Below, in pieces: positions 49,342 to 57,812 of a stretch of 64,000 nt of DNA. Below the pieces are notes generated by a model that ran no database searches, was not told where the DNA came from, and saw nothing but the letters and a program-made list of their open reading frames with translations. The translations under genes were made by a program, and so were the position numbers. Each line of letters starts with the position of its first letter. Position 1 is the stretch's first letter. Source of the DNA: Sinorhizobium saheli (GTDB lineage: Bacteria; Pseudomonadota; Alphaproteobacteria; Rhizobiales; Rhizobiaceae); the NCBI RefSeq assembly GCF_001651875.1, contig NZ_LNQB01000064.1:1-64000 (forward strand). Reading direction: 5' to 3'.

Positions 49342-50334
49342 ATGGCATTCCTGAGCTTGACCCGCCGCGCCGCCATCGCCTTCGGGGTCGCCGCTTTTTC
49401 CGCACTGACCATCGGCGCGCCGGCAAAGGCGCAAGACTTTCCGGACCGGACGATAACGCTCGTCGTTCCCTTCGCCGCCGGCGGCTCGACCGACGTCGTC
49501 GCCCGGATCATCGCGCAGAAGATGTCCGAGGATCTCGGCCAGCAGGTGATCGTCCAGAACGTCGCCGGCGCCGGCGGCAACCTCGGAGCGGCCAATGTCG
49601 CGCGCGCCGACCCGGACGGCTACACGATCCTCATGGCGACGGTCGCGACCCATGCGTTGAACCCGCTGATCCTGAAGACCAAGCCCTACGATCCCGAAAA
49701 GGACTTCGCGCCGGTCTCGCTGCTCGTCATCGTTCCGAACGTGCTGGTCGTCAATCCGGAACTGCCGGTCAAGAACGTCGAGGAACTGCTGGCGCTCCTG
49801 AAGGCGGAGCCGGAAAAATACGCCTATGCCTCGTCGGGCAACGGCACGCCGCTCCATCTTTCCGGCGAACTCTTCAAGAAGATGGCCGGGGTCGAGATGC
49901 AGCACATCCCCTACAAGGGGTCCGGCCCGGCGCTGAACGACGTCATCGGCAACCAGGTGCCGATCATGTTCGACAACCTGCCCTCCTCGTCGGGACACAT
50001 CAAGGCCGGTACCCTGCGCGCGCTCGCCGTGACGACCGCGGAACGCGCGCCGTCCTTCCCCGATGTGCCGACCATCGCCGAATCCGGCATTCCCGGTTAC
50101 GAGACCTACACCTGGAACGCGCTCTTCGCCCCAGCGAACACGCCGCAGCCGGTGATCGCCCGCCTCAACGAGGCGGCAAGGAAGGCGCTCGCCGACCCGG
50201 CGGTGCAAAAACGCATGGAGGAGTTCAGCGCCAAGATCGTCGGCTCGACGCCCGAGGAGCTTGCCGCCCACGTCAAGGCGGAGCTCGCCAAATGGACGCC
50301 GGTAGTGCGCGACGCCAACGTGCAGATGGATTGA
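49342..50334 (+). CDS. TctC/Bug-family tripartite tricarboxylate transporter receptor
   Basis: A 330-aa periplasmic substrate-binding protein. The signal peptide has a twin arginine (LTRRAAIAFGVAAFSALTIGAPAKAQ), then the TctC start DFPDRTITLVVPFAAGGSTDVVAR, NVAGAGGNLGAANVARADPDGYT, and PYKGSGPALNDVIGNQVP, all standard for Bug receptors. Normally it works with TctA and TctB membrane proteins; none is encoded nearby, so it is an orphan receptor here. The ligand is probably a carboxylate but cannot be named. Confidence 0.92.
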   Translation: MAFLSLTRRAAIAFGVAAFSALTIGAPAKAQDFPDRTITLVVPFAAGGSTDVVARIIAQKMSEDLGQQVIVQNVAGAGGNLGAANVARADPDGYTILMATVATHALNPLILKTKPYDPEKDFAPVSLLVIVPNVLVVNPELPVKNVEELLALLKAEPEKYAYASSGNGTPLHLSGELFKKMAGVEMQHIPYKGSGPALNDVIGNQVPIMFDNLPSSSGHIKAGTLRALAVTTAERAPSFPDVPTIAESGIPGYETYTWNALFAPANTPQPVIARLNEAARKALADPAVQKRMEEFSAKIVGSTPEELAAHVKAELAKWTPVVRDANVQMD

Positions 50335-50349
50335 CGAGAGACCGCGATT

Positions 50350-50466
50350 GCCCTCATCCGCCTGCCGGCACCTTCTCCCCGCAAGCGGGGCAAAGGGGAC
50401 CCGCAGCGCTCCCATCTCCAGTAACCTCTCCCCGTCAAAACGGGGAGAGGGTTAGGGTGAGGGGCG
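50350..50466. repeat. Rhizobial palindromic intergenic repeat
   Basis: A good copy of the repeat seen at 39103: GCCCTCATCCGCCTGCCGGCACC, CTTCTCCCCGCAAGCGGGGC, CCTCTCCCCGTCAAAACGGGGAGAGG and GTTAGGGTGAGGGGC. It separates the TctC gene from the convergent flavin dehydrogenase gene. Its intact GGTTAGGGTGAGG end gives the reference for the split copy at 59360. Confidence 0.75.
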
Positions 50467-50497
50467 ATCCACGGCACAACCTCGGCGATTCCGACAA

Positions 50498-52147
50498 TCA
50501 GACCTCCCCGGCGGCGCCGCGTCCGGCGGCGCGGCCGGAGAAGATGCAGCCGCCGAGGAAGGTTCCTTCGAGCGCGTTGTAGCCGTGCATGCCGCCCCCG
50601 CCGAAGCCGGCGACCTCGCCCGCGGCGTAGAGGCCCGGCACCGGTTCGCCGGAAAGCTCCAGCACCTGGCCGGAGAGATTGGTCTGCAGCCCTCCGAGCG
50701 TCTTGCGCGTGAGAATATGCAGGCGCACCGCGATCAAGGGGCCGGCCTTCGGATCGAGGAGGCGATGCGGTCTCGCGGTCCGCAGCAGCCGGTCGCCGCG
50801 ATAGGCGCGCGCACCGCGAATGGCCGTGACTTGAGCGTCCTTGGAGAAGGGGTTGTCGATCTCGCGGTCGCGCGCCTCGATCTGCTCCTTGAGGTGCCGG
50901 GCCGAAAGCCGGTTCTCGCCCGTCAGCCTGTTCATCCCCTCGACGAGCTCTTCCAGCCGGTCGCGGACGACGAAATCCTCGCCCTTCTCGATGAAGGCCT
51001 GGACCGGGCCCGGCGGATTTTTTCCGAGCCGCCTCAGGAGAAGCGCGATGCTCTTGCCGGTGAGATCCGGGTTCTGTTCCGACCCCGACAGCGCGAACTC
51101 CTTCTTGGCGATCGCGCGCGTCAGGATGAACCAGCTGTAGTCGTGGCCGCTGCGGCGGATCGCCTCGAGCGTCGCAAGCGTATCGAAACCCGGCATCGCC
51201 GGCACCGGGAAACGGTTGCCGTCGGCATCGCACCAGAAGGACGAGGGACCAGGCAGAATGCGAATGCCGTGATCCGGCCAGATCGGGTCGAAATTCTTCA
51301 GGCCCTCGGTGTAATGCCACATGCGATCGGCATTGATGACGGAACCGCGCGCCCTGCTCGCGATCTCGAGCATCCGGCCGTCGACATGATGCGGCACGCC
51401 GCTGAGCATCGCGGCCGGCGGCTGGCCGAGGCGCTTGCGCGGCCAGTTGCGGCGCACAAGTTCGTGACTGCCGCCGATGCCGCCGGAACTGACGATGACC
51501 GCGCCGGCCGAAATCTCGAAATCGCCGACCACGTCGCGTGAGCTCTGCTCGCCGCGCAGGACCGGGTCGGTCTTGAGGATTGCCCCGCGCGCGCCGGTCA
51601 CGGCACCGTCGGTGGTCACGAGCTCATCGACCCGATGGCGGAAGCGGAAGCGAACGAGGCCGCGGCTTTCCGCTTGCCGCGCCAGCCGGACGAAGGGTTC
51701 GAGCACCGCGGGACCGGTGCCCCAGGTGACGTGGAAGCGGGGAACGGAGTTGCCATGGCCATGGGCGAGCCCGCCGCCGCGCTCCGCCCAGCCGACGACC
51801 GGAAACCAGCGCAGGCCCAGCGAATGCAGCCAGCGCCGCTTCTCGCCCGCCGCGAAGTCGAGATAGGCCTCGGCCCAAAGCCGCGGCCAATGGTCTTCCG
51901 GCCGGTCGAATTGCGACGCCCCCATCCAGTCCTGCCACGCCAGGTCCCGGCTGTCGCGGATGCCCATGCGCCGCTGCTCGGGACTGTCGACGAAGAAGAG
52001 GCCGCCGAGCGACCAGAAGGCCTGGCCGCCGAGGCATTGCTCCCCCTCCTGATCGACAAGGATCACCTTGCGCCCAAGCGCGGCCGCCTCGGATGCCGCC
52101 ACGAGCCCGGCCAGGCCCGCACCGATGACCAGCACATCGCAATCCAT
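50498..52147 (-). CDS. FAD-binding dehydrogenase (fumarate reductase-like)
   Basis: A 549-aa flavoprotein of the FAD-binding-2 superfamily. It starts with a dinucleotide-binding motif (DVLVIGAGLAGLVAASEAAALGRKV), has the internal VIVSSGGIGGSH, and a C-terminal GLYAAGEVAGFGGGGMHGYNALEG characteristic of FAD-binding dehydrogenases annotated near fumarate reductase and ketosteroid dehydrogenases. No signal peptide. The substrate is unknown. The start at 52147 has a run of nine G residues as SD, and a C9 run lies about 50 bases upstream in the leader. Confidence 0.85.
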   Translation of the reverse strand: MDCDVLVIGAGLAGLVAASEAAALGRKVILVDQEGEQCLGGQAFWSLGGLFFVDSPEQRRMGIRDSRDLAWQDWMGASQFDRPEDHWPRLWAEAYLDFAAGEKRRWLHSLGLRWFPVVGWAERGGGLAHGHGNSVPRFHVTWGTGPAVLEPFVRLARQAESRGLVRFRFRHRVDELVTTDGAVTGARGAILKTDPVLRGEQSSRDVVGDFEISAGAVIVSSGGIGGSHELVRRNWPRKRLGQPPAAMLSGVPHHVDGRMLEIASRARGSVINADRMWHYTEGLKNFDPIWPDHGIRILPGPSSFWCDADGNRFPVPAMPGFDTLATLEAIRRSGHDYSWFILTRAIAKKEFALSGSEQNPDLTGKSIALLLRRLGKNPPGPVQAFIEKGEDFVVRDRLEELVEGMNRLTGENRLSARHLKEQIEARDREIDNPFSKDAQVTAIRGARAYRGDRLLRTARPHRLLDPKAGPLIAVRLHILTRKTLGGLQTNLSGQVLELSGEPVPGLYAAGEVAGFGGGGMHGYNALEGTFLGGCIFSGRAAGRGAAGEV

Positions 52148-52155
52148 GAAAAGCG

Positions 52156-52226
52156 CCCCCCCCCTCGTGTCTCCCCGACCGCAACTGTTACGCATACGTC
52201 AAGGTCAACTCAAGGGCGGGGGGGGG
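52156..52226 (-). promoter_or_regulatory. C9/G9 leader of the flavin dehydrogenase
   Basis: In the plus-strand orientation a C9 tract (52156-52164) and a G9 tract (about 52218-52226) flank a 53-base spacer. On the mRNA (minus strand) the 5' C9 can pair with the G9 that includes the ribosome binding site, hiding it, and either tract could change length by slippage. Confidence 0.4.
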
Positions 52227-52296
52227 CTCGCGGCCCGTAAGGCGGCAGTTCATGCGCCGCGCTTCAATCCGCTGCACAGTTTTCGGCGAGATGCCT

Positions 52297-53328
52297 TTAT
52301 TTCTCGGTGAGCTTGAGCTCGATGCGGCGGTTCTGCGCGCGCGCCTCCGGGCTGTCTCCGGGCGCGATCGGCTGATATTCGCCGAAGCCGGCGGCGACTA
52401 GGCGGTCGGCGGGAACGCCCTTCGAGATCAGGAACTTGACGACCGAGGTCGCGCGGGCCGACGAGAGCTCCCAGTTATCGGCGAACCGGCCAATACGGGA
52501 GAACTGCACATTGTCCGTGTGACCGTCGACACGCAGCACCCAGTTGATCTCCGCCGGGATTTCCTTCGCGAGGTCGAGAAGCGCCGTGGCGAGCTTCGCC
52601 ATTTCCGCCTGGCCCTCCGGGTTCAGGTCGCTGCTGCCCGAGGGGAAGAGGACTTCCGACTGGAAGACGAAGCGGTCGCCGACGATGCGGATATTTTCCC
52701 GATCGGAGAGGATTTCCCGCAGCCGCCCGAAGAAATCCGAACGATAGCGGTTAAGCTCCTGGACGCGTTGCGCCAGCGCCACGTTCAGCCGGCGGCCGAG
52801 GTCGGCGATCTTGGCCTGCGAGGCCTGGTCCTTCGCCTCGGAGGCCTGCAGCGCTCCTTCGATGGCGGCGATCTGGCTGCGCAGCGCCGCGATCTGCTGG
52901 TTCAGGAGCTCGATCTGGCTCATGGCGCGGGCGCTGACCTGCCGTTCGCTCTCCAGCTCCGAGCCGAGCCGGCCGATCCTCTCGCTGGCGGCCTCCTCGC
53001 TGCCGGCGCCCTTCTCGAGCAGTGCCTGCAGCCGCGACCGCTCGCCCTCCGACTGGGCGAGCGAGGCCTGCAGGTTGGCGAGCGAATCCTCGAGATCCTG
53101 CTTGCCGCTCTTTTCGAGCGCCAGGAGCTGGGTGAGTTCGTTGATCTGGCTGTTCAGCCGGTTCAAAACCTCGTCCTTGCCGCTGATCTCGCGTCCGAGC
53201 AGGAACTGCGCCGTGACGAAGACGCTGAGCAGGAACATGATCGCCATGAGCAGGGTCGAGAGCGCGTCGACGAAGCCCGGCCAGTAGTTGATCGTCCGCG
53301 GTTCGCGGCCTCTTCGGGCGAGCGCCAT
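52297..53328 (-). CDS. MotB/OmpA-like peptidoglycan-binding membrane protein
   Basis: A 343-aa protein with one N-terminal membrane helix (about residues 16-42, with an Asp in GFVDALSTLLMAIMFLLSVF as in MotB-type stators), a long coiled coil at about 50-190, and a C-terminal OmpA domain with VDGHTDNVQF and NWELSSARATSVVKFL. It forms an operon with the MotA-like gene 3 bp upstream. The pair is likely a proton-driven stator acting on the wall or envelope, but not the flagellar one, as no flagellar genes surround it. Confidence 0.85.
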   Translation of the reverse strand: MALARRGREPRTINYWPGFVDALSTLLMAIMFLLSVFVTAQFLLGREISGKDEVLNRLNSQINELTQLLALEKSGKQDLEDSLANLQASLAQSEGERSRLQALLEKGAGSEEAASERIGRLGSELESERQVSARAMSQIELLNQQIAALRSQIAAIEGALQASEAKDQASQAKIADLGRRLNVALAQRVQELNRYRSDFFGRLREILSDRENIRIVGDRFVFQSEVLFPSGSSDLNPEGQAEMAKLATALLDLAKEIPAEINWVLRVDGHTDNVQFSRIGRFADNWELSSARATSVVKFLISKGVPADRLVAAGFGEYQPIAPGDSPEARAQNRRIELKLTEK

Positions 53329-53331
53329 GGA

Positions 53332-54435
53332 TCAGTCACCCCCGCTCTCTTCGACGCGGCTGAGCTTTGCCTGCGTGATCGCCTTGTCGGGCTGGACGCT
53401 GATGCGGTCCGCCTGCCCGATGCGCGCGGTCAGGCGGTCGAGCGTCTTGCGCATCGACTTCGCCTCCTCCTGCTGCGCCTCGATCCAGTCGCGCAGCATC
53501 TGCTGCTCGCCGCGCATGTTCTTGACGAGGCCCTGGATGCCCTCGGCGAGGCTCGCCATGGCCGCGGTCGTGCGCTGGTTTGCGCCGCCGTCATGTGCAA
53601 GCCGCGCGAGCTGGTCGGTGAGCCGCCGCAACTCCTCCGCCGGCGCGCCGTCGACCGTTTCGATCGACGGCGAAAGACCGGAGCCGACATCGGTCACCGA
53701 CGAGAGCCAGTTCTCGAGCTCGGTATAGAAACGGTTCTGGGCGCGACCGGCCTGGAGATCGAGGAAGCCGAGGATCAGCGATCCGGAAAGGCCGAACAGC
53801 GACGCGGAGAAGGCCGTACCCATGCCGGTCAGCGGCGCCGAGAGGCCGCCCTTCAAGGAGGCCAGCAGATCCTCCGTGCTGCCGCTTCCGGCGTCGAGCG
53901 ACTGGATGACGGTGTTGATCGAGCCGATCGTGCCGAGCAGGCCCCAGAAGGTGCCGAGCAGGCCGAGGAAGACGAGGAGCCCTGCGAGGTAGCGGGTGAT
54001 GTCGCGCTGCTCGTCGAGGCGCGTGGCGATCGAATCGAGGATGGAGCGGAGCGCGGTCGTCGAGATCGTCGTGTGGCGGCCGCCGATCAGCGCCCGCATC
54101 GGCGCGAGCAGCACCGGATCGCGCCCGACCTTGTCGGCGCTGCCGGCGGCACGGAACGAGTTGAACCAGCGGACCTCGGGCCTCAGGCTGAGGACGTGGT
54201 TGAACGCGAGCAGGATGCCGATCAGCAGCACGCCAAGGATCAGCCCGTTGAGACCGGGATTGCCGGCAAAGGCCTCGCGTGCCTGCCGGAAGAGGATCGC
54301 AGCGACGAAACCGACGATGATCAGGAAGAGCACCATCGTCCAGAAATAGGGCATTGGGCTCGAAAGCTTGTGAGGATTGTAGTTCTCCTCAGCACCTTCG
54401 TGATCCCGCCACCCGGACAGATTCAGTTTCGCCAT
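53332..54435 (-). CDS. MotA/TolQ/ExbB-like proton channel protein
   Basis: A 367-aa membrane protein with hydrophobic segments at about 31-51, 64-84, 148-170 and 200-225. The conserved LAGLLVFLGLLGTFWGLLGTIGSI and GLSAPLTGMGTAFSASLFGLSGSLILGFL are the MotA/TolQ/ExbB core helices. A cytosolic C-terminal half is partly coiled coil. With the OmpA-like partner it makes a MotAB-like pair. The true function is not known. Confidence 0.87.
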   Translation of the reverse strand: MAKLNLSGWRDHEGAEENYNPHKLSSPMPYFWTMVLFLIIVGFVAAILFRQAREAFAGNPGLNGLILGVLLIGILLAFNHVLSLRPEVRWFNSFRAAGSADKVGRDPVLLAPMRALIGGRHTTISTTALRSILDSIATRLDEQRDITRYLAGLLVFLGLLGTFWGLLGTIGSINTVIQSLDAGSGSTEDLLASLKGGLSAPLTGMGTAFSASLFGLSGSLILGFLDLQAGRAQNRFYTELENWLSSVTDVGSGLSPSIETVDGAPAEELRRLTDQLARLAHDGGANQRTTAAMASLAEGIQGLVKNMRGEQQMLRDWIEAQQEEAKSMRKTLDRLTARIGQADRISVQPDKAITQAKLSRVEESGGD

Positions 54436-54766
54436 TGCTTTGCCAGTCTCCCGGTTTTGCGGCCGTTCCGCGCCTGCTCGGGCGAGTCGAGACGGGCGGC
54501 CGCAACGCTCTGAATTGCCCCATCATTCTTGAATCGACGGCGATTGGCGGAATGATGCCGCGATTGGCCGGAAAGCCATCACATTGGCCCGGAGCCTAGT
54601 GGAAGTTTGCGCCAAATTGAAGGGAAAACAAAAGCCTCCGCGCACATAGGGCGCCGAGCGCGGGCATGGCGCGTCCGGTGACGCGGGCATCTGCTCGCCT
54701 GAAACACGAGAGGCGCCAGGCGGAGACCGCCGGGCGCCCCTCTCGCCGTCGAGCATGTTCGCTGGA
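54436..54766. other. Intergenic region MotA-like / inositol monophosphatase
   Basis: 331 bp upstream of the MotA-like gene. It presumably holds its promoter. Short frames on both strands are not convincing. No hairpin or repeat was clearly recognised. Confidence 0.4.
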
Positions 54767-55567
54767 TCAGCGCGCCGGAACCGGCCGGTGGATGACCTCG
54801 ACGAGCGCCTTGGCCATATATTCGTTGCCGCAGACGACCGAGCCGTCTTCGAGCGGCTTGCTGCCGCCATCGGCGTCCATCACCCAGCCGCCGGCCTCGC
54901 GGATGAGGAGAATGCCGGCGGCGATATCCCAGGCGGACAGGTCACGCTCCCAGAAACCGTCGAAGCGCCCGGCGGCGACATAGGCAAGGTCGAGCGCGGC
55001 CGCGCCGAAGCGGCGGATGCCGGCGGTCTCGCCCATGACGTGGCGCAGCTCGATCAGGTATTTGCCGTGGTTGCCGCGGCCGAGGTGCGGCGTGCCGGTG
55101 GCGATGACGGCATCGGAGAGCGCCCTGCGTGCGCCGACCCGGAGGCGGCGATCGTTCAGGAAGGCGCCGCCGCCGCGCTCGGCGGTGTAGAGCTCGTCCG
55201 TCGCCGGATTGAAGACGACCCCGCCGACGATTTCGCCCTGGCGCTCCAGTGCGATCGAGACGGCGAAATGCGGAATGCCGTGCAGGAAATTGGTCGTGCC
55301 GTCGAGCGGATCGACGATCCAGCGATGGGCGCCGTCGGTTCCCTTGATCTCCTCGCCCTCCTCGCCGAGAAAACCATAGGTGGGACGGGCCTTCAGGAGT
55401 TCCTCGCGGATGATGCGCTCGGCCTTGCGGTCCGCCTGGGAGACATAGTCGCCCGGCCCCTTCAGCGAGACCTGCAGGTTCTGGACTTCGCCGAAATCGC
55501 GCGCCAGCGATTTGCCGGCCTTGAAGGCGGCCTGGACCATGACATTGAGAAGGGCAGAACGGGCCAT
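54767..55567 (-). CDS. Inositol monophosphatase family protein
   Basis: A 266-aa inositol monophosphatase/SuhB family phosphatase. Metal-binding motifs are GEEGEE (first Glu), WIVDPLDGTTNFLHG, and WDIAAGILLIREAGG, in the usual order. It starts MARSALLNVMVQAAFKAGKSLARDF; the ATG at 55567 has AAAGGA upstream. SuhB-like proteins dephosphorylate inositol-1-phosphate and may also act in ribosome assembly; either is possible. Confidence 0.93.
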   Translation of the reverse strand: MARSALLNVMVQAAFKAGKSLARDFGEVQNLQVSLKGPGDYVSQADRKAERIIREELLKARPTYGFLGEEGEEIKGTDGAHRWIVDPLDGTTNFLHGIPHFAVSIALERQGEIVGGVVFNPATDELYTAERGGGAFLNDRRLRVGARRALSDAVIATGTPHLGRGNHGKYLIELRHVMGETAGIRRFGAAALDLAYVAAGRFDGFWERDLSAWDIAAGILLIREAGGWVMDADGGSKPLEDGSVVCGNEYMAKALVEVIHRPVPAR

Positions 55568-55907
55568 GTGGGCAATCCTTTCGCGAAGACCGGCCGAGCC
55601 ACTCTCGACCGGGCATGGAACCTGTCTGACGGTCGATGCGCCGGCGACCGCGCCATGCGCCAGCCGGATCTGCGGAACCGTCGTCAAAAAACCGAGTGAA
55701 ACGTCACTCCGCCCGCGGCGGCGATCGATCGGAAGGCCGCGGACAAAACCGCGGTTTCAAGACCATAAAAACCCCGGCAGTTCAAGCGAGGAAATCCGAA
55801 TTATGGCATTGCACCTTTCAGGACCAGGAATTGTCTGTTCGGCCTCCTTGCCGCGATTGGCGTGGTGGCGAGGTGCGGCGCGCATGTGCATGCCAAAGGG
55901 AGGGTAC
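55568..55907. other. Intergenic region with AT-richer 3' half
   Basis: The 340 bp upstream of the inositol monophosphatase gene end in the HEAT-like gene. The part near 55740-55830 becomes AT-richer than the surroundings. No gene or repeat is supported. Confidence 0.4.
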
Positions 55908-56579
55908 TCAACGTTGCGGATGGCTGCTGCTCGGCTTCGTCACATAGCGGATGAGGCGTTTCTCAAAAAATTGAAGATAATCAAATGTAAAACTATCTTC
56001 TTCCGGCGTATTTTTCCGGACTTCTTCAACCGATTCGCCATCGCGCAGCCTTCGAGCAATAGATAATGCTCTCACTCCGCGCTTCAGCTCCGGCTCTCTC
56101 CAAAACTCCGATTCTGTTGCTCCCTCCCCCTTCTCCACCAGCAGGGAAAAAGTGCCAAATCTGTCATCGGTTGTGAAGACAGCCCAATTGATTGTTGCTG
56201 CTCTAACGTTGATATCTAAATCGAAGAACCCGTGTGCCAGCGCCTGGGCAATTCTATCATCATAGAGACCTGAAGCCGTTATGTAGCCCACGAGAGTCCT
56301 CCGGCAATAAGAGTGAGGATCACTGGCAAGCTTTACCGCGGTATCTATTATGCCCTCGCCCGGGGGAAGCGCTTCTCCGAGGTAGTAGGCACCCCGAAGC
56401 CGCTCCTCGCTTGTTTCCGAGTCCAGAAGACTTACGAGAAACTTCAAATCAATGCCTTGCCGCCACCTCTTGAACAAGCATTGCTCGGCCTCATAGATAA
56501 GACCGCCCTCACTACCCGCCTCATCTTTTATCATCTGAAGCAGATCGGCAGTGGGATGTGCAGCTATCTCGCCTGTCAT
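55908..56579 (-). CDS. Hypothetical protein, HEAT-like helical repeats, AT-rich
   Basis: A 223-aa soluble, acidic protein with no recognised family. Its middle looks like helical repeats (SEERLRGAYYLGEAL, SYCRRTLVGYITASG, DINVRAATINWAVF), suggesting a HEAT/ARM-type fold. Base composition is clearly lower in GC and codon choice differs from its neighbours (many AAA, AAT, TCT codons), a sign of recent acquisition. It lies 81 bp downstream of the Sel1-repeat gene on the same strand. It could be an immunity-like or orphan accessory protein; I cannot tell. Confidence 0.6.
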   Translation of the reverse strand: MTGEIAAHPTADLLQMIKDEAGSEGGLIYEAEQCLFKRWRQGIDLKFLVSLLDSETSEERLRGAYYLGEALPPGEGIIDTAVKLASDPHSYCRRTLVGYITASGLYDDRIAQALAHGFFDLDINVRAATINWAVFTTDDRFGTFSLLVEKGEGATESEFWREPELKRGVRALSIARRLRDGESVEEVRKNTPEEDSFTFDYLQFFEKRLIRYVTKPSSSHPQR

Positions 56580-56660
56580 TTTTCTTACCAGGTCATTTCT
56601 TTAGCTTTTGATTGCTTTAAACGTGTTGAGAGCGCGCGCCGGCCCGCTGTGACGGCCGGC

Positions 56661-57809
56661 TCAGGAGGAGCGGAACTTGTTCGCCGCCGCGAGCGCGGAC
56701 TTCTGCTGCGTGTCGTTGAGGCCGAGATAGAAGTCTTCGAGCGCGTCGTCCTTGAGCCCCGCCCGGCGCGACAGAACGTACCATTTCGCCGCCTCAACCG
56801 GATCCGGGCGCGTGCCGATCGCATTGATATAGAGGTGCGACAGCCGGTTCTGCGCCACGACATTGCCGCCTTCCGCCGCCCGCTTCATCCAGGCGAACCC
56901 CGCCTCGAGATTGCGCTCGCCGGCGATCCCCTCGATCAGCCAGATCGCCATGTCGAGCTGCGCCGTGTCGTAGCCGGCGCGCGCGGCTCTCACCAGCCAT
57001 TCGCGCGCACGGGCGCGTTTGCTTTCCTCGATGCCGTCGACATTGAGGTAGATCTGCGAGAGTGCGTATTGCGCGTCGGCAATGCCCTGTTCGGCGGATT
57101 TTTCGTAATAGGGCATCGCCGCCTTCAGCCCCTTTTCCCCCGGCATGTCGGCAACCAGCGTCTGGCCGTAGTTGAACTGGGCCGAAGCGTTGCCGAGATC
57201 GGCGGCCTTCTTCATCAGCTCGTCGGCCTTCTTCCGGTCGCGTTTCGCATAGCGCCCTTCCATCAGGATCAGCGCATATTTGAACATGGCCGCCGGGTCG
57301 CCGTTCTGCGCTGCCTGGCCATACCAGAAAGCCGCCGCCTTGGCGTCGCGCGCGACACCGAGGCCCTGCTCGAGGATCGAGGCGACGAGCGTCTGCGCCG
57401 CCGGGTCGCCGAGTTGGGCACGCGGCAAGGCGAGATCCATCGCCGTCAGATAGTAGCCCCGCTGAAAGGCGCCGTAGGCTTCGTCGATCTTGCCGGTGAA
57501 CGGCTTCTCGGGAGGCAGGGCCGGCAGCTCGGCGCCCATCCGGTCGATCACGTTGACGCCCTTCGACGGCGTGCTGCCGTCGCCGGTCTTCGGCTTTGCC
57601 GGCGCCGCGTCCGGCTTTCCCTTGTCCGCCCCCTCCGGCAGCGCTGCGCCGTTATGCGGCGTGATCCGCCCGCGCTTCGGAACGCTGCCCTCGTCGGCCG
57701 GGGCAGCGGATGCCGGCTCGGTGGCACGCGCCGGCAAAGCGGCGAGGACAATCGCCACGGCAAGGGCTGCGGCCCGGCTGGATTTCAGGAAAAGGCGGCT
57801 CATCGGCAC
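56661..57809 (-). CDS. Exported Sel1-like repeat protein
   Basis: A 382-aa protein with a signal peptide (AAALAVAIVLAALPARA) and a Pro/Lys-rich linker, then six to seven Sel1/TPR-type repeats: the sequence recurs as DPAAQTLVASILEQGLGVARD, NGDPAAMFKYALILMEG, NASAQFNYGQTLV and GIADAQYALSQIYL. Such proteins are scaffolds, often in exopolysaccharide or signalling assemblies. It starts 3 bp after the ThiE-like gene stop. A start two codons later is also possible. Confidence 0.86.
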   Translation of the reverse strand: MPMSRLFLKSSRAAALAVAIVLAALPARATEPASAAPADEGSVPKRGRITPHNGAALPEGADKGKPDAAPAKPKTGDGSTPSKGVNVIDRMGAELPALPPEKPFTGKIDEAYGAFQRGYYLTAMDLALPRAQLGDPAAQTLVASILEQGLGVARDAKAAAFWYGQAAQNGDPAAMFKYALILMEGRYAKRDRKKADELMKKAADLGNASAQFNYGQTLVADMPGEKGLKAAMPYYEKSAEQGIADAQYALSQIYLNVDGIEESKRARAREWLVRAARAGYDTAQLDMAIWLIEGIAGERNLEAGFAWMKRAAEGGNVVAQNRLSHLYINAIGTRPDPVEAAKWYVLSRRAGLKDDALEDFYLGLNDTQQKSALAAANKFRSS

Positions 57810-57812
57810 GTC

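Noticed and set aside
52297-54435. MotA-like/OmpA-like pair as a Zorya (ZorAB) defence system
   Set aside because: ZorA/ZorB are similar in class, but no ZorC, ZorD or ZorE gene lies nearby; the neighbours are housekeeping genes.
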